Positions 36,118-45,753 of a DNA stretch of 64,000 bases are shown piece by piece; position 1 is the first letter of the stretch, and the number at the start of each line of letters is the position of its first letter. The notes beneath the pieces are model-generated. The model had not been told where the DNA came from. It ran no database searches and was given only the letters and a program-made list of their open reading frames with translations. Source of the DNA: Chryseobacterium sediminis. Its GTDB lineage: Bacteria; Bacteroidota; Bacteroidia; Flavobacteriales; Weeksellaceae. The position numbers and the translations under genes are program-made. Location of the stretch: assembly GCF_008386505.1 (NCBI RefSeq), contig NZ_VUNZ01000001.1, positions 1,481,937-1,545,936 of the forward strand, given 5' to 3'.

Positions 36118-36225
36118 TTAAAACAGGGATTGCGCTCTATTTCTTCGGTATATGAAAAAACAGAGTATGAATTATGTGATAATTCTCTCGAAAAAATTAA
36201 GAAATTACAGGAGGAGAAGTATTAA
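36118..36225 (+). pseudogene. Possible C-terminal gene remnant
   Basis: From 36118 one frame reads LKQGLRSISSVYEKTEYELC, then NSLEKIKKLQEEKY and TAA at 36223-36225. The last part has protein-like character, but no ATG lies in frame nearby and stops lie upstream. It may be the decayed end of a lost gene in the 444-base gap before 36534. Nothing else is seen in that gap. Confidence 0.25.
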
Positions 36226-36533
36226 AAATCGTGAAGATGATTTCTGATACTTTTAATAGAAAAAACTTAAAGTTAATTAGTTTCATTTTGATAATAAAGG
36301 AACGAGATCCTTTGATGGTACAAATGTACAGAAGAAAAGTAATCAGTTGTTTCAAAAACTGACAATATTTCACAAACAAAATTATAATTAACTGAAAATC
36401 AAAGCAATTATTTCACTTAACAAACCTTCAAGCGCCTAAAATTTTATTTTGCAATACCTTATATTCTTCTTGATTGTTGAAAAATGGCTCTAAATTTGAT
36501 AGACTCTGAAATGTTAACCAATAACCACTCAAT

Positions 36534-36971
36534 ATGATAAAGTCTATTTTACTTGGAACTTTCTGCTTAGCTCAGTTTTCTTTTGTTTATGCGAAAGAAG
36601 TTCCGAATCCGAAAACAGATATTTCTGTAACCTCTTCTGTTCTTCAACAGGTACCGAAAACAGTTATTATTAAAACCAAAAAGTTCAAGATCAGAATTGA
36701 CAAACAACCCAATGGCAAGTATCTTTACCAGTCCTGGAATGCCAATGCAAAGATCACAACAAAACCAAGTATGATTATCAGCGATGGTGAGCTGGTTCCT
36801 GACGGCAGCGGAGGAAATTATTATATTGTCTTTAACAATGAAGGCCACAGTTATCAGGTGTGGAGGAATTATTTAACAGATTCTCCGAAAAAAGCTCCTT
36901 ATACTTTGACGGTAAACGATGCCAACGACAATGAAATTGTACGTCAGGATGGGTATGTAGTGAAAAATTAA
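36534..36971 (+). CDS. Exported protein of unknown function
   Basis: The 145-residue product starts with a signal peptide (MIKSILLGTFCLAQFSFVYA). The mature domain is beta-rich and basic: KTKKFKIRIDKQPNGKYLYQ, GGNYYIVFNNEGHSYQVW, PYTLTVNDANDNEIV. No family is recognised. It is a single gene that converges on the patatin gene. Confidence 0.6.
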   Translation: MIKSILLGTFCLAQFSFVYAKEVPNPKTDISVTSSVLQQVPKTVIIKTKKFKIRIDKQPNGKYLYQSWNANAKITTKPSMIISDGELVPDGSGGNYYIVFNNEGHSYQVWRNYLTDSPKKAPYTLTVNDANDNEIVRQDGYVVKN

Positions 36972-37070
36972 GAGTATAAAGGCTGGAAGTTTGAGGAAAG
37001 AAGCTGGAAGTTGTTACTGTCTGTCTATGACTTTACTTTAAGAACTCAAAATTTGCCTTTTTGTATAAAC

Positions 37071-37096
37071 AAAATCCTGCATTGTTGTGGGATTTT
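37071..37096. terminator. Weak terminator between converging genes
   Basis: AAAATCC and GGATTTT pair around a GC-containing loop, followed by TTTT. It lies between the 36534 gene and the patatin gene. Confidence 0.45.
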
Positions 37097-37897
37097 TTAT
37101 GTTCCGGACTGTTTTAATTCTTCAAAAAAGCCACTGGCTTCATAGCTTTCTTTTGCAGCTTTATAACCTATATTAAAAATCTCTTCCAGTCTGTCTTTTC
37201 TGCGTTCAAAAGTTCCATAAGAGGATAATTTTTGGGAAGAAATAAACCAGTCACAGTAATCAAATTTTACTTTTTCAATTCTGTAGGAAAGAAGATCATA
37301 GGAACGGGAAACGATTGCTTTAATGGAGTTCAGGTCTTTGATTTTAGCTTCGTTGGGCGGAGATACAAATACACCAATCAGCTTATCACAATCATCTCTG
37401 ATGATATCTGCCGGAAAATTGTTCAAAACCCCTCCATCACAATACATTTCCTCTCCAATAATATAAGGAGTTGTTATTCCGGGAATGGAACATGAGGCAA
37501 TGATGGCATCCACAATCTCAAAATCTTTATCAAAAATCTTCTGAGTTCCGGAAACCAGTTCTGTGGCCACAATTTTCACTTCAATATCGAGATCACCTAA
37601 TTTCATTTCATGGAAGATAGGCTTCAGATAGTTCCTGAAGATTACCGAGGAAACAAGTCCCGGCTGATTGAATGTAAAATGTTTCCAGTTGAAAAAATAC
37701 ACAGAATTGAAAAATTCCAGGATTTCGTCCGGAGTCTTTCCGATAGCATGAAGACATCCTACAATAGACCCTGCACTACAGCAGGAAAGGATATCTACTT
37801 CAACTCCTTTTTCCTGTAAGAATTTTAATACTCCTGCATGAGCGATTCCTTTGGTACCGCCTCCTGATAATACAAGTCCTACTCTCTCAAAATTCAT
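37097..37897 (-). CDS. Patatin-like phospholipase (RssA/NTE family)
   Basis: The 266-residue protein carries the patatin motifs: oxyanion GGGTKG (12-17), the Ser nucleophile in CCSAGSIVG (Ser41) and the catalytic Asp in YCDGGVLNNFP (about 153). The family normally has GxSxG; here Cys39 replaces the first Gly. It should hydrolyse phospholipids or lysophospholipids in the cytoplasm; there is no signal peptide. It is a single gene that converges on the 36534 gene. Confidence 0.9.
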   Translation of the reverse strand: MNFERVGLVLSGGGTKGIAHAGVLKFLQEKGVEVDILSCCSAGSIVGCLHAIGKTPDEILEFFNSVYFFNWKHFTFNQPGLVSSVIFRNYLKPIFHEMKLGDLDIEVKIVATELVSGTQKIFDKDFEIVDAIIASCSIPGITTPYIIGEEMYCDGGVLNNFPADIIRDDCDKLIGVFVSPPNEAKIKDLNSIKAIVSRSYDLLSYRIEKVKFDYCDWFISSQKLSSYGTFERRKDRLEEIFNIGYKAAKESYEASGFFEELKQSGT

Positions 37898-38004
37898 AGA
37901 ATAAATGTAAGGAAACAGGCTGAAATAATTAAGTTAATTTTTATAAATATGCTAATTTTAAAATTATTTTAATAAAATCACTGATTTTATTGATTTATTT
38001 CAAC

Positions 38005-38030
38005 GAAAAAACCCGGATAAATCCGGGCTT
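38005..38030 (-). terminator. Terminator of the dihydrolipoyl dehydrogenase gene
   Basis: On the minus strand CCCGGAT and ATCCGGG pair with AA or TT between, followed by TTTTTTCG. It lies 30 bases after the gene. Confidence 0.8.
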
Positions 38031-38059
38031 TTATACTATAGATTTCTGTGTATTTCAGA

Positions 38060-39448
38060 TTAAATGTGAATCACTTCACCGTAAGCAGCAGCAGCAGCTT
38101 CCATAATTGCTTCAGAAACTGTTGGATGCGGGTGGATAGATTTGATGATCTCGTGACCTGTAGTTTCAAGTTTTCTGGCAACAACAGCTTCAGCAACCAT
38201 ATCTGTTACTCCTTCACCAATCATGTGGCATCCTAACCATTCACCATATTTAGCATCGAAAATCACTTTGATAAATCCATCTGTGTTTCCGTTTGCAGTA
38301 GCTTTACCACTTGCAGAAAGAGGGAATTTTCCTACTTTGATTTCGTATCCTTTTTCTTTAGCCTGTTTTTCAGTAAGACCTACAGAAGCTACTTCAGGGT
38401 GGCAGTATGTACATCCAGGGATATTGCCATAGTCGATTTTTTCAACGTGCATTCCTTTGATTTTCTCAACACAAGTGATTCCTTCTGCAGAAGCAACGTG
38501 AGCCAAAGCCTGAGTTGGAATGATATCTCCGATTGCATAGTAACCTGGTACAGAAGTTTCGTACCATTCGTTTACCAATACTCTTCCTTTATCTGTTTGA
38601 ATTCCAACTTCTTCTAATCCGATATTCTCGATATTAGCAGCAATACCAACAGCAGATAATAAGATATCAGCTTCAAGAGTGATGTTTCCGTTAGCTGTTT
38701 TCACAGTAGCTTTTACTCCTTCACCTGTTGTATCAACACTTTCTACAGAAGCGTTTGTCATGATCTCAATTCCTGTCTTTTTCAGAGATTTCTCTAAGTG
38801 TTTAGAGATTTCTTCATCTTCTACCGGAACAATATTTGGCATAAATTCAACAACAGTTACTTTTGTTCCCATTGTGTTATAGAAGTCGGCAAATTCTACT
38901 CCGATAGCTCCTGAACCTACAACAATCATAGATTTTGGCTGCTCAGGAAGAGATAATGCCTGTCTGTATCCGATTACTTTTTTACCATCCTGTGGTAAGT
39001 TTGGTAATTCTCTTGAACGCGCTCCTGTAGCAATGATAATGTGGTTCGCTGAATATTCAGTTACTTTACCCTCTTTATCTGTTACAGAAACTTTTTTACC
39101 TTTCTGTACTTTTGCAGTACCAAGAATTACGTCAATCTTATTCTTTTTCATCAAGAATTCGATTCCTTTGCTCATTTTGCTGGCAACACCACGGCTTCTC
39201 TGAATTACATTCGGGAATTCAAAGCTAGCCTCCACTTTATTCAAACCATAATCTTCAGCATGGTTGATATAATGAAAAACCTGAGCAGATTTCAATAAAG
39301 CTTTAGTTGGAATACATCCCCAGTTAAGGCAGATTCCTCCTAAATTTTCTTTTTCGATAATTGCGGTTTTGAAACCTAATTGCGCTGCTCTGATCGCAGT
39401 AACATATCCACCAGGACCACTTCCAATGACAATAATATCGTAATTCAT
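38060..39448 (-). CDS. lpdA: Dihydrolipoyl dehydrogenase (E3)
   Basis: The 462-residue flavoprotein has the FAD motif GSGPGG (9-14), the redox pair C40-LNWG-C45 in GGICLNWGCIPTK, a second Rossmann motif VVGSGAIGVEFADFYNTMG, and the C-terminal HPHPTVSEAIMEA with the catalytic His-Glu. The length and motifs are full. It reoxidises lipoyl groups of the pyruvate, 2-oxoglutarate or branched-chain dehydrogenase complexes, or of glycine cleavage. No E1/E2 gene is beside it, so it is probably the shared E3. Single gene with its own terminator. Confidence 0.96.
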   Translation of the reverse strand: MNYDIIVIGSGPGGYVTAIRAAQLGFKTAIIEKENLGGICLNWGCIPTKALLKSAQVFHYINHAEDYGLNKVEASFEFPNVIQRSRGVASKMSKGIEFLMKKNKIDVILGTAKVQKGKKVSVTDKEGKVTEYSANHIIIATGARSRELPNLPQDGKKVIGYRQALSLPEQPKSMIVVGSGAIGVEFADFYNTMGTKVTVVEFMPNIVPVEDEEISKHLEKSLKKTGIEIMTNASVESVDTTGEGVKATVKTANGNITLEADILLSAVGIAANIENIGLEEVGIQTDKGRVLVNEWYETSVPGYYAIGDIIPTQALAHVASAEGITCVEKIKGMHVEKIDYGNIPGCTYCHPEVASVGLTEKQAKEKGYEIKVGKFPLSASGKATANGNTDGFIKVIFDAKYGEWLGCHMIGEGVTDMVAEAVVARKLETTGHEIIKSIHPHPTVSEAIMEAAAAAYGEVIHI

Positions 39449-39676
39449 TACTTTAAAAATTTTTATGCGAATTTAAGGAAAAATATTGGATGTTTCATGT
39501 TTCTGCAAACTGATCTTAAAATGCATCAATAAAGCTATTTTTATTCAATTTTAAACAAAGAAAGAGAACACAAAACGCATTCTCTTTCAATAAATTTTCT
39601 TTTACTTTGAAAACTTCTCAAAGTTAAAAATATAAAAAACGGCTTTTCTTATTTTAATAACCGCAAAAATTCTGTA

Positions 39677-39940
39677 TTATTTTGCCTGTCTAAGCAATCG
39701 TTTTTCGGCCGCATATCTTTGGTTTAAGGCTTTCATCTGATCTCGCTTCATCTGTTTGGTAGCAAGCGGATGATTAAGAATGAGCTTTTTCTCAGTATTA
39801 TATTTTTTGGTAAGCTCTTGCATTTTAATATTAACCAATTCCGTTTTTGATGGATGTGGAGGTGCTGGCGGACGTTTCTGGGCAGAAACATTCATGGATA
39901 AACCTAATATTAGTAGTGTTGAAATTAATAACTTTTTCAT
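39677..39940 (-). CDS. Small exported protein, charged
   Basis: I start at ATG 39938-39940 (87 residues), giving a signal peptide MKKLLISTLLILGLSMNVSAQ. The in-frame ATGs at 39947-39949 and 40022-40024 are less likely because they would precede the signal. The mature part is RPPAPPHPSK followed by a Lys/Arg-rich helix (KKYNTEKKLILNHPLATKQM, QRYAAEKRLLRQ). It is short, basic and helical; no family is recognised. It is divergent from the ParB-like gene. Confidence 0.55.
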   Translation of the reverse strand: MKKLLISTLLILGLSMNVSAQKRPPAPPHPSKTELVNIKMQELTKKYNTEKKLILNHPLATKQMKRDQMKALNQRYAAEKRLLRQAK

Positions 39941-40137
39941 AATGTTCATATTTTTGAATGAATTTAATAAATTCCAGTATTCATTAAATTCATTCCGGTT
40001 CGTGATAAATCTTGCATATATCATACCAATATTTTTTATGGAAAGTAAAATTCATCATGTAAAATCATTGGTTCATTTAAAATTACGGCCATTAATAACG
40101 ATCTATTTTTCATATATTTATCTTTTAATAAGCACTT

Positions 40138-40524
40138 ATGAAAATGTCTGCAAAAAAGGGTAATCTGACCAAAGACAGTATCTGGATGAAAGAACCTGAA
40201 ACCCATGATTTTCCTGCAGCACAGGATTATCTGGAACTCCTTTTTGAACCGGATAAAGCCAGAAAAATGGTCGAAAAATTAAAGGCCGCTCCTACGATTA
40301 CAAAAAAGTCGAAAGATATTTTAAGAGCGAGCAAGCTTGCCCTGCTTCCTGAGACTAATATTCATGTAAAAGAAAACCTGAAAAAGGTAGAAAAAAACAA
40401 AAAGCTTTCACCTATACTTCTGGTGAGAGGTGACAGTGAACTGATTATTGCAGATGGCTATCACCGTCTTTGCTGCAGCTATTATCTTACTGAAGATTTG
40501 GAAGTTCCGTGCAGATTGGTTTAA
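40138..40524 (+). CDS. Small ParB/Srx-fold-like protein
   Basis: The 128-residue product has a helical N-terminal half (EPDKARKMVEKLKAAPTI) and a C-terminal motif SPILLVRGDSELIIADGYHR, where LIIADGYHRL resembles the ParB/sulfiredoxin nucleotide-binding motif (GxHR). Stand-alone proteins of this type are common in Bacteroidetes and most have no assigned role. It is cytoplasmic and transcribed alone. Confidence 0.6.
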   Translation: MKMSAKKGNLTKDSIWMKEPETHDFPAAQDYLELLFEPDKARKMVEKLKAAPTITKKSKDILRASKLALLPETNIHVKENLKKVEKNKKLSPILLVRGDSELIIADGYHRLCCSYYLTEDLEVPCRLV

Positions 40525-40647
40525 TAATTTTTAAAAGTTTTTACAATATCAGATCATGCTTTTAATTAATAATATATTATTTATAAAGTTTTATTTAATT
40601 TTTAGTTATTTTTTTTCTATATTTGATCGAAAGCAAATTTCCAACAC

Positions 40648-41529
40648 ATGAAAAAATACATTTTGATCCTTTTATTTGGAACCGTTCCCTTAACTGCACA
40701 AGTAGGTATTAATACTACAACTCCCAACAGTACTCTAGCCGTAAATGGTTCCTTAAGAGCTGGCTATAGCGAAGTCACCTCCACTTCTTATAACATTCTG
40801 ACTACTGATCATTATATTACGTATAATGGAACAGCCGATGCCACATTTACCCTTCCTGTCATCGGAACCGGAACAACAAGTTTTACGGGGAGAATTTATA
40901 AGATCAAAAACATTTCGCCGAATAATATCACACTTCAGGCCTCCAGCGGCAATACCTTAAGAATTGACAATACTCCTGTTGCTTCTTTTGTGATTCCTAT
41001 AGGAGCCTATGCTGAAGTTGTGAACAACAGCAATACAACGGGCGGAACATGGGATTTATCTTTTACCGTTCTTCCTAAACCGAGCAACGTTGAAATCTAT
41101 GGTACACAGGTTCTCATTCCCCCTCACAGACTAGGAACTGCACCTGTTGCCGACTGGACCAACCATGCCAATCCAGGTTATGATACAGGAGCAACAAACG
41201 ACAGATGGTGGATCATCAGTAAAACATCAGTAGATAATGCTCACACTGCCACCTATGCCAATGCCAGCAGAATGACCCTGGTTTATGAATACCAAGGTAC
41301 TCCGTTCAACGTTACGAATATGTATCCAATTCTTACTGCAGGAAATAATTCAAGTTTCCCTGATGTATTTACTGCATCTTTTGTAAGTCTTGCCAATAAC
41401 GGTACTGCAGGAAGAACCAGACTTACTGTATCTGTAGCCCGTATAGATTTCATTGGAAATAACGGATCGAATAACAGTAACTGGACCGGAACATTCTTAC
41501 TGAACGTTTTATTAGCCAGAAAATACTAG
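40648..41529 (+). CDS. Exported protein with adhesin-like N-terminus
   Basis: The 293-residue product has a signal peptide (MKKYILILLFGTVPLTAQ) and then VGINTTTPNSTLAVNGSLR, a stretch shared by many Flavobacteriia surface proteins. The middle part (ITLQASSGNTLRIDNTPV) is a Ser/Thr/Asn-rich beta region. The C-terminus has WTNHANPGYDTGATNDRWWI and ends VLLARKY. No T9SS sorting domain is obvious. It is probably surface or outer-membrane associated. Single gene with a palindromic terminator. Confidence 0.6.
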   Translation: MKKYILILLFGTVPLTAQVGINTTTPNSTLAVNGSLRAGYSEVTSTSYNILTTDHYITYNGTADATFTLPVIGTGTTSFTGRIYKIKNISPNNITLQASSGNTLRIDNTPVASFVIPIGAYAEVVNNSNTTGGTWDLSFTVLPKPSNVEIYGTQVLIPPHRLGTAPVADWTNHANPGYDTGATNDRWWIISKTSVDNAHTATYANASRMTLVYEYQGTPFNVTNMYPILTAGNNSSFPDVFTASFVSLANNGTAGRTRLTVSVARIDFIGNNGSNNSNWTGTFLLNVLLARKY

Positions 41530-41551
41530 ATATCTTCAAAAAAATATATTT

Positions 41552-41579
41552 AAAAAGAGCAGAAATTTCTGCTCTTTTT
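41552..41579. terminator. Perfect palindromic terminator between converging genes
   Basis: AAAAAGAGCAGAAA and TTTCTGCTCTTTTT form a perfect 14-bp palindrome, with T-runs usable on both strands. It serves the 40648 gene and the GH3 gene. Confidence 0.85.
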
Positions 41580-41594
41580 GTTTTTTAATTTAAT

Positions 41595-44258
41595 CTAAAA
41601 AATTTCAATATTCTGTTTTAAAGGAAGGTTTTTGGATGAATTACCTACCATAATTCTGTAGGTTCCTTTTTCTACAGCCCATTCCATTTTTTCGTTCAGA
41701 AACTGTAATTGCTTTATGGGAACTTCGATGGTGACAGATTTTGATTCTCCTGGCTGTAATTCTACTTTTTGAAATCCTTTGAGTTCAATAACCGGTCTTG
41801 AAACGGTTGCCAATAAATCTTTTATGTATAGCTGAACGACTTCACTTCCTGCTTTTGATCCTGTATTCTTTACGTTGATCTTAGCAATAATAGTTTCATT
41901 TTCTGAATATTTGGTTTTGTTCAGCTGTAAACCGGAGATTTCAAAGGTGGTATAACTTAAACCAAAGCCAAACGGATATAATGGCTCACCACTCAGGTCA
42001 TAATAATCATTTCCTCTTCCCGTTGGATGGTGATTATACGTCAAAGGCAGCTGGCCTTCTTCCGCCGGAAAGGTTATAGGTAATTTTCCGGACGGATTTT
42101 CTGCACCGAAAAGTGTTTTTGCTACCGCATTCCCTCCTTCTTCTCCAGGATACCAAACATCTAAAATAGCTCCTACTTTATCTTTCCAGGCGGTTGTTTT
42201 TATTGCAGACCCTCCTACTAAAACTACGGCTACCGGTTTTTTTAATGTCGAAATTTCCTGAATAAATGCTTCCTGATTTCCGGGCAGACTCAGTGAGGAA
42301 CGGTCCTGAAATTCGCCTTCATGAATACCTGCAGTAACAATGATATAGTCTGCATACTGAGCAAGATTTAAAGCTCCCTGAAACTCTTTACGGTAATCAT
42401 GAAGTCCATAGTTCCAGATCAGTTCAAGGTTTGCTTCTCCTCTATTTTCGTGAAACTCAATGGTAATGTCATATTTTTTACCTTTTACAAAATCTATCTC
42501 AACCATTTTGGTGGAATAGCTTAGTTTTTCCCATTGGTCAATGGCTAATTTTCCATCAAGATATAATCTGAAGCCATCATTTCCCCGTAATCCTAACTGG
42601 TATTTCCCTGAATCCGGAGCTTCCAGTTTTCCTGTCCAGCGGACACTGTAATGATCCGGTTGAAGTTTTTCAGGATTAGGAGAGTATAGTGTCCATTTAA
42701 AATTGATCTGCTCGTCCTGTTTTTCAAAAACCGGATTTCCTTTTAAATCAGTATTAGAAAAATACGTTCCTTTTAATCCTTTTTTGTTTTCGGAGGATAA
42801 ATAGTCATTGGAAATTGTGGTAAAATCCTTTACATCCCAATCAGTTCCTTTTGCATAAATGACTTCAATATTTTTATCTCTGATATAGTTTTTAATCCCG
42901 TCCAGAATATTGATTTTTTTATTTCCAGGCCCTGAATAACCGCCTAATCTTGCATCCACAGCATCTCTTCCTACCACCAGAATTCTTTTTACATTTCCGG
43001 GAACGGGAAGAGTCTGATGATTATTCTGAAGCAAAACGAAAGATTCTGCAGCCGTATTTTCTGCCAGAGGTTTATGGTTCAGCTTTTTTAATTCATCAAT
43101 TTCTTTGAGCGAAACATAAGGGTTTTCAAATAACCCAAGCTCAAATTTGGCCCTCAGTACTCTTGCAACCGCATCATCAATTCTTTCTTTTGAAATTCTT
43201 CCATCCAGAAAAGGAGGAATAAAGAGTTTATAATGCTTATATTCTGTCTGAAAAATCACATCCAGCCCTGCATTGACTGCCTGTGCAGAAGCATCATCAT
43301 AATCTTTTGCTGTAAAATGCAGTACATTCGCTCCTCCTACCGCACTGGCATCACTGATGACAAAGCCTTTGAAATTCCAGTCATTTTTTAATTTTTCAGT
43401 CAGTAACCAGTGGTTAGCTGTTGAAGGTCTTCCATCGAGCAGATTATAGGAAGTCATCGCTGAACGGCTTTTCCCCTTTGTAAAAGCACTATAAAAAGGG
43501 ATTAAATGGGTTTCCTCAAGGTATCTTTTACTCCAATGAATCGGGTATGAATCTCTTCCTCCTTCTCCTACATTAGCCAGAAAGTGCTTGGGAGTAGTGA
43601 TGATTCCCATATTTTCAAATGAACTGACAAAGTTTACTCCCATTATGGAGGTCAAAAAAGGATCTTCACCATATGTTTCTTCTGTTCTTCCCCATCTCAC
43701 ATCACTCGCCAGATTTACTACAGGGGTAAGAATCTGACGGATTCCTCTTAATTTTGATTCTTTTGCAATCGCTGTTGAGACTTTGTTCATCAACTCCGGA
43801 TTGAAAGTAGCTGCCAAACCGATTGCCTGCGGAAAAGCTGTAGCTCCTTCTCTCACCAAACCATGTAAAGCTTCGTCAAAGGGAATAATCGGGATTCCTA
43901 ATCTTGATTCCTCAACGAAATATTTCTGAATAGCATTGATTTTTTTTACCAGTATTTCGGCATCTTCATTAGCATTATACTTCAATAACTGCCCTGCAGC
44001 ACCATCTCCCTGATTTCCCGCACTCACCTGCAATCCAAAAATCCCATGGGAATACTGTCCTTTCGGGACGTGATCCAGATCTCCGGGGATCATAAAACAC
44101 TGCCAGAATTTTTCTTCAGGGGTCATTCTCTTCAAAAGATCCTGAACTCTGGTTTCAATAGGTTGTTTCGGGTCTTTATATAAAGGTTTTTGAGCGGAAA
44201 TAATGACAATATTCAATAATAATGCGGCTCCCGTAAGTTTAAAACGAAATAATCTCAT
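41595..44258 (-). CDS. Glycoside hydrolase family 3 with PA14 domain (beta-glucosidase type)
   Basis: The 887-residue protein has a signal peptide (to about 23). The GH3 TIM-barrel domain has the nucleophile Asp in GFVISDASAVGG (about 303). The C-terminal GH3 domain follows (from about 410), with a PA14 insert (about 495-640: LKGTYFSNTDLKGN, YQLGLRGNDGFRLYLDGKLA) and a fibronectin-III-like end. PA14 inserts help sugar binding in beta-glucosidases and exo-glucanases. It is coupled to the fucosidase gene: the stop and start share one base (TAATG). It cleaves beta-linked sugars in the periplasm or at the surface. Confidence 0.92.
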   Translation of the reverse strand: MRLFRFKLTGAALLLNIVIISAQKPLYKDPKQPIETRVQDLLKRMTPEEKFWQCFMIPGDLDHVPKGQYSHGIFGLQVSAGNQGDGAAGQLLKYNANEDAEILVKKINAIQKYFVEESRLGIPIIPFDEALHGLVREGATAFPQAIGLAATFNPELMNKVSTAIAKESKLRGIRQILTPVVNLASDVRWGRTEETYGEDPFLTSIMGVNFVSSFENMGIITTPKHFLANVGEGGRDSYPIHWSKRYLEETHLIPFYSAFTKGKSRSAMTSYNLLDGRPSTANHWLLTEKLKNDWNFKGFVISDASAVGGANVLHFTAKDYDDASAQAVNAGLDVIFQTEYKHYKLFIPPFLDGRISKERIDDAVARVLRAKFELGLFENPYVSLKEIDELKKLNHKPLAENTAAESFVLLQNNHQTLPVPGNVKRILVVGRDAVDARLGGYSGPGNKKINILDGIKNYIRDKNIEVIYAKGTDWDVKDFTTISNDYLSSENKKGLKGTYFSNTDLKGNPVFEKQDEQINFKWTLYSPNPEKLQPDHYSVRWTGKLEAPDSGKYQLGLRGNDGFRLYLDGKLAIDQWEKLSYSTKMVEIDFVKGKKYDITIEFHENRGEANLELIWNYGLHDYRKEFQGALNLAQYADYIIVTAGIHEGEFQDRSSLSLPGNQEAFIQEISTLKKPVAVVLVGGSAIKTTAWKDKVGAILDVWYPGEEGGNAVAKTLFGAENPSGKLPITFPAEEGQLPLTYNHHPTGRGNDYYDLSGEPLYPFGFGLSYTTFEISGLQLNKTKYSENETIIAKINVKNTGSKAGSEVVQLYIKDLLATVSRPVIELKGFQKVELQPGESKSVTIEVPIKQLQFLNEKMEWAVEKGTYRIMVGNSSKNLPLKQNIEIF

Positions 44259-45703
44259 TATTGTGTTATTTGAATTACGGTTGCATATTTCAGGTTTTTT
44301 CTTTCTTCAGGTAACTTAATTTCAACGGTATTTTCATTTGTTTTTTTCCATTGAATTTTTGATGAAATGCCAAGTACTTTCATAGATTTTGGCTGAAAGT
44401 TTTCCGGAACAGAAAAAGTAAGTACTGCCGGAGCTTTATATTCTGATTTTTCATCAAGATGGAAAACATTCACCGTATGGTGGTCTTTGCTTTGGGTATA
44501 ATAGTAATTTCCTTCGTGGTAAGGAGCAATACTTCTTGTTGCAAAAACGGCAGACTGATTTTTGTTCATCCAGTCGGAAATCTGATGTAATCTTTCATAC
44601 ACTATGGGATCATAGTCACCATTAGGTCCGGGAGCAATATTCATCAGGTAATTTCCGCCTCTTGAAATGATTTTCACCAATGTTTCAATGATCTTTTGAG
44701 AGGTTTTATAATTGTCATTGGGAACGTAAGAAAAGGAATCTCCCATTGTGATACAGCTTTCCCAAGGGATGCTTAGAGCATGTTCAGGAACTGCCTGTTC
44801 CGGGGTAACATAATTTTCCCATTTTCCGGGAACGGTGCGGTCTACAATAATAATTCCCGGTTGATTTTTTCTGGCCATTGTTCCTATTTTATCCATATCA
44901 ATATCCTGCTCTACTTTAATGGTGCGCTGCCATTCCACTTTCGGATCAATGGTATGAAAAGGGCGTACCCAGCCTCCGTCCAGCCAGAGAATATCAATTT
45001 TACCATAATTGGAAGTAATCTCGTTCAGCTGACTGAAAGTGAATTGTTTAAAATTCTCCCATCTTTCCGGATATTTCTTAGGATCATAATTAACATTTCT
45101 GTCTTTAGGCGGAAAGTATGGCCACCAGTAATCATCGGAATGCCAGTCAGGTTTTGAAAAGTAAGCTCCAATTTTAAATCCTTCTTTTCTAAAAGTGTTG
45201 AAGATTTCTTTTGTCACATCTGATTTTGGATTTTTTGAAAAGGGAGTTTTAGGGGATGTGATTTTATAATCTGACTGCTGTGTGTCAAACATCGCAAAGC
45301 CATCATGATGCTTGGTGGTAAAAACCACATATTTCATCCCTGCTTTTTTTACAGCATCTGCCCATTTTTGAGGATTAAACTGAGTGGGATTAAAGGTTGT
45401 CTGAAGGTTTTCATAATTCTTTACATATTCGTCATAAGATTTCCCATGCTCAGGCTTTCTCTGGGTCCATGATTCGTCTTCGGGGCATAAGCTCCAGCTT
45501 TCAACAATTCCCCACTGGCTGTAGGTTCCCCAATGCATAAACAGTCCGAATTTCATATCCTGCCATTGTTCCAGATTCTGAACAACAAGAGGGTCTGTGG
45601 GTTTCTGATATCCGTCAGACACATTATGAGCCTGTGAAAATACAACTGAACTTATTAAAAAAGATGAAAGGAAAAAGGGTTTTATTTTGGGTATAACCAG
45701 CAT
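44258..45703 (-). CDS. Alpha-L-fucosidase, glycoside hydrolase family 29
   Basis: The 481-residue protein has a signal peptide (to about 25) and the GH29 catalytic barrel: WQDMKFGLFMHWGTYSQWG, KYVVFTTKHHDGFAMFDT, and ILWLDGGWV with the nucleophile Asp (about 241). The region SRGGNYLMNIAPGPNGDYD and a C-terminal beta-sandwich complete the family layout. It removes fucose from glycans such as mucin or plant xyloglucan. It is co-transcribed with the GH3 enzyme, so the pair may degrade one glycan; no SusCD pair adjoins it. Confidence 0.95.
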   Translation of the reverse strand: MLVIPKIKPFFLSSFLISSVVFSQAHNVSDGYQKPTDPLVVQNLEQWQDMKFGLFMHWGTYSQWGIVESWSLCPEDESWTQRKPEHGKSYDEYVKNYENLQTTFNPTQFNPQKWADAVKKAGMKYVVFTTKHHDGFAMFDTQQSDYKITSPKTPFSKNPKSDVTKEIFNTFRKEGFKIGAYFSKPDWHSDDYWWPYFPPKDRNVNYDPKKYPERWENFKQFTFSQLNEITSNYGKIDILWLDGGWVRPFHTIDPKVEWQRTIKVEQDIDMDKIGTMARKNQPGIIIVDRTVPGKWENYVTPEQAVPEHALSIPWESCITMGDSFSYVPNDNYKTSQKIIETLVKIISRGGNYLMNIAPGPNGDYDPIVYERLHQISDWMNKNQSAVFATRSIAPYHEGNYYYTQSKDHHTVNVFHLDEKSEYKAPAVLTFSVPENFQPKSMKVLGISSKIQWKKTNENTVEIKLPEERKNLKYATVIQITQ

Positions 45704-45753
45704 ATGGAATAGTTTTCCGCTAATTTAATTATCCTTTGGGAAATCCGCAAACA

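Noticed and set aside
40138-40524. Plasmid partition ParB
   Set aside because: It has no ParA partner, no helix-turn-helix and only a short motif match; a stand-alone ParB/Srx-like fold is more likely.
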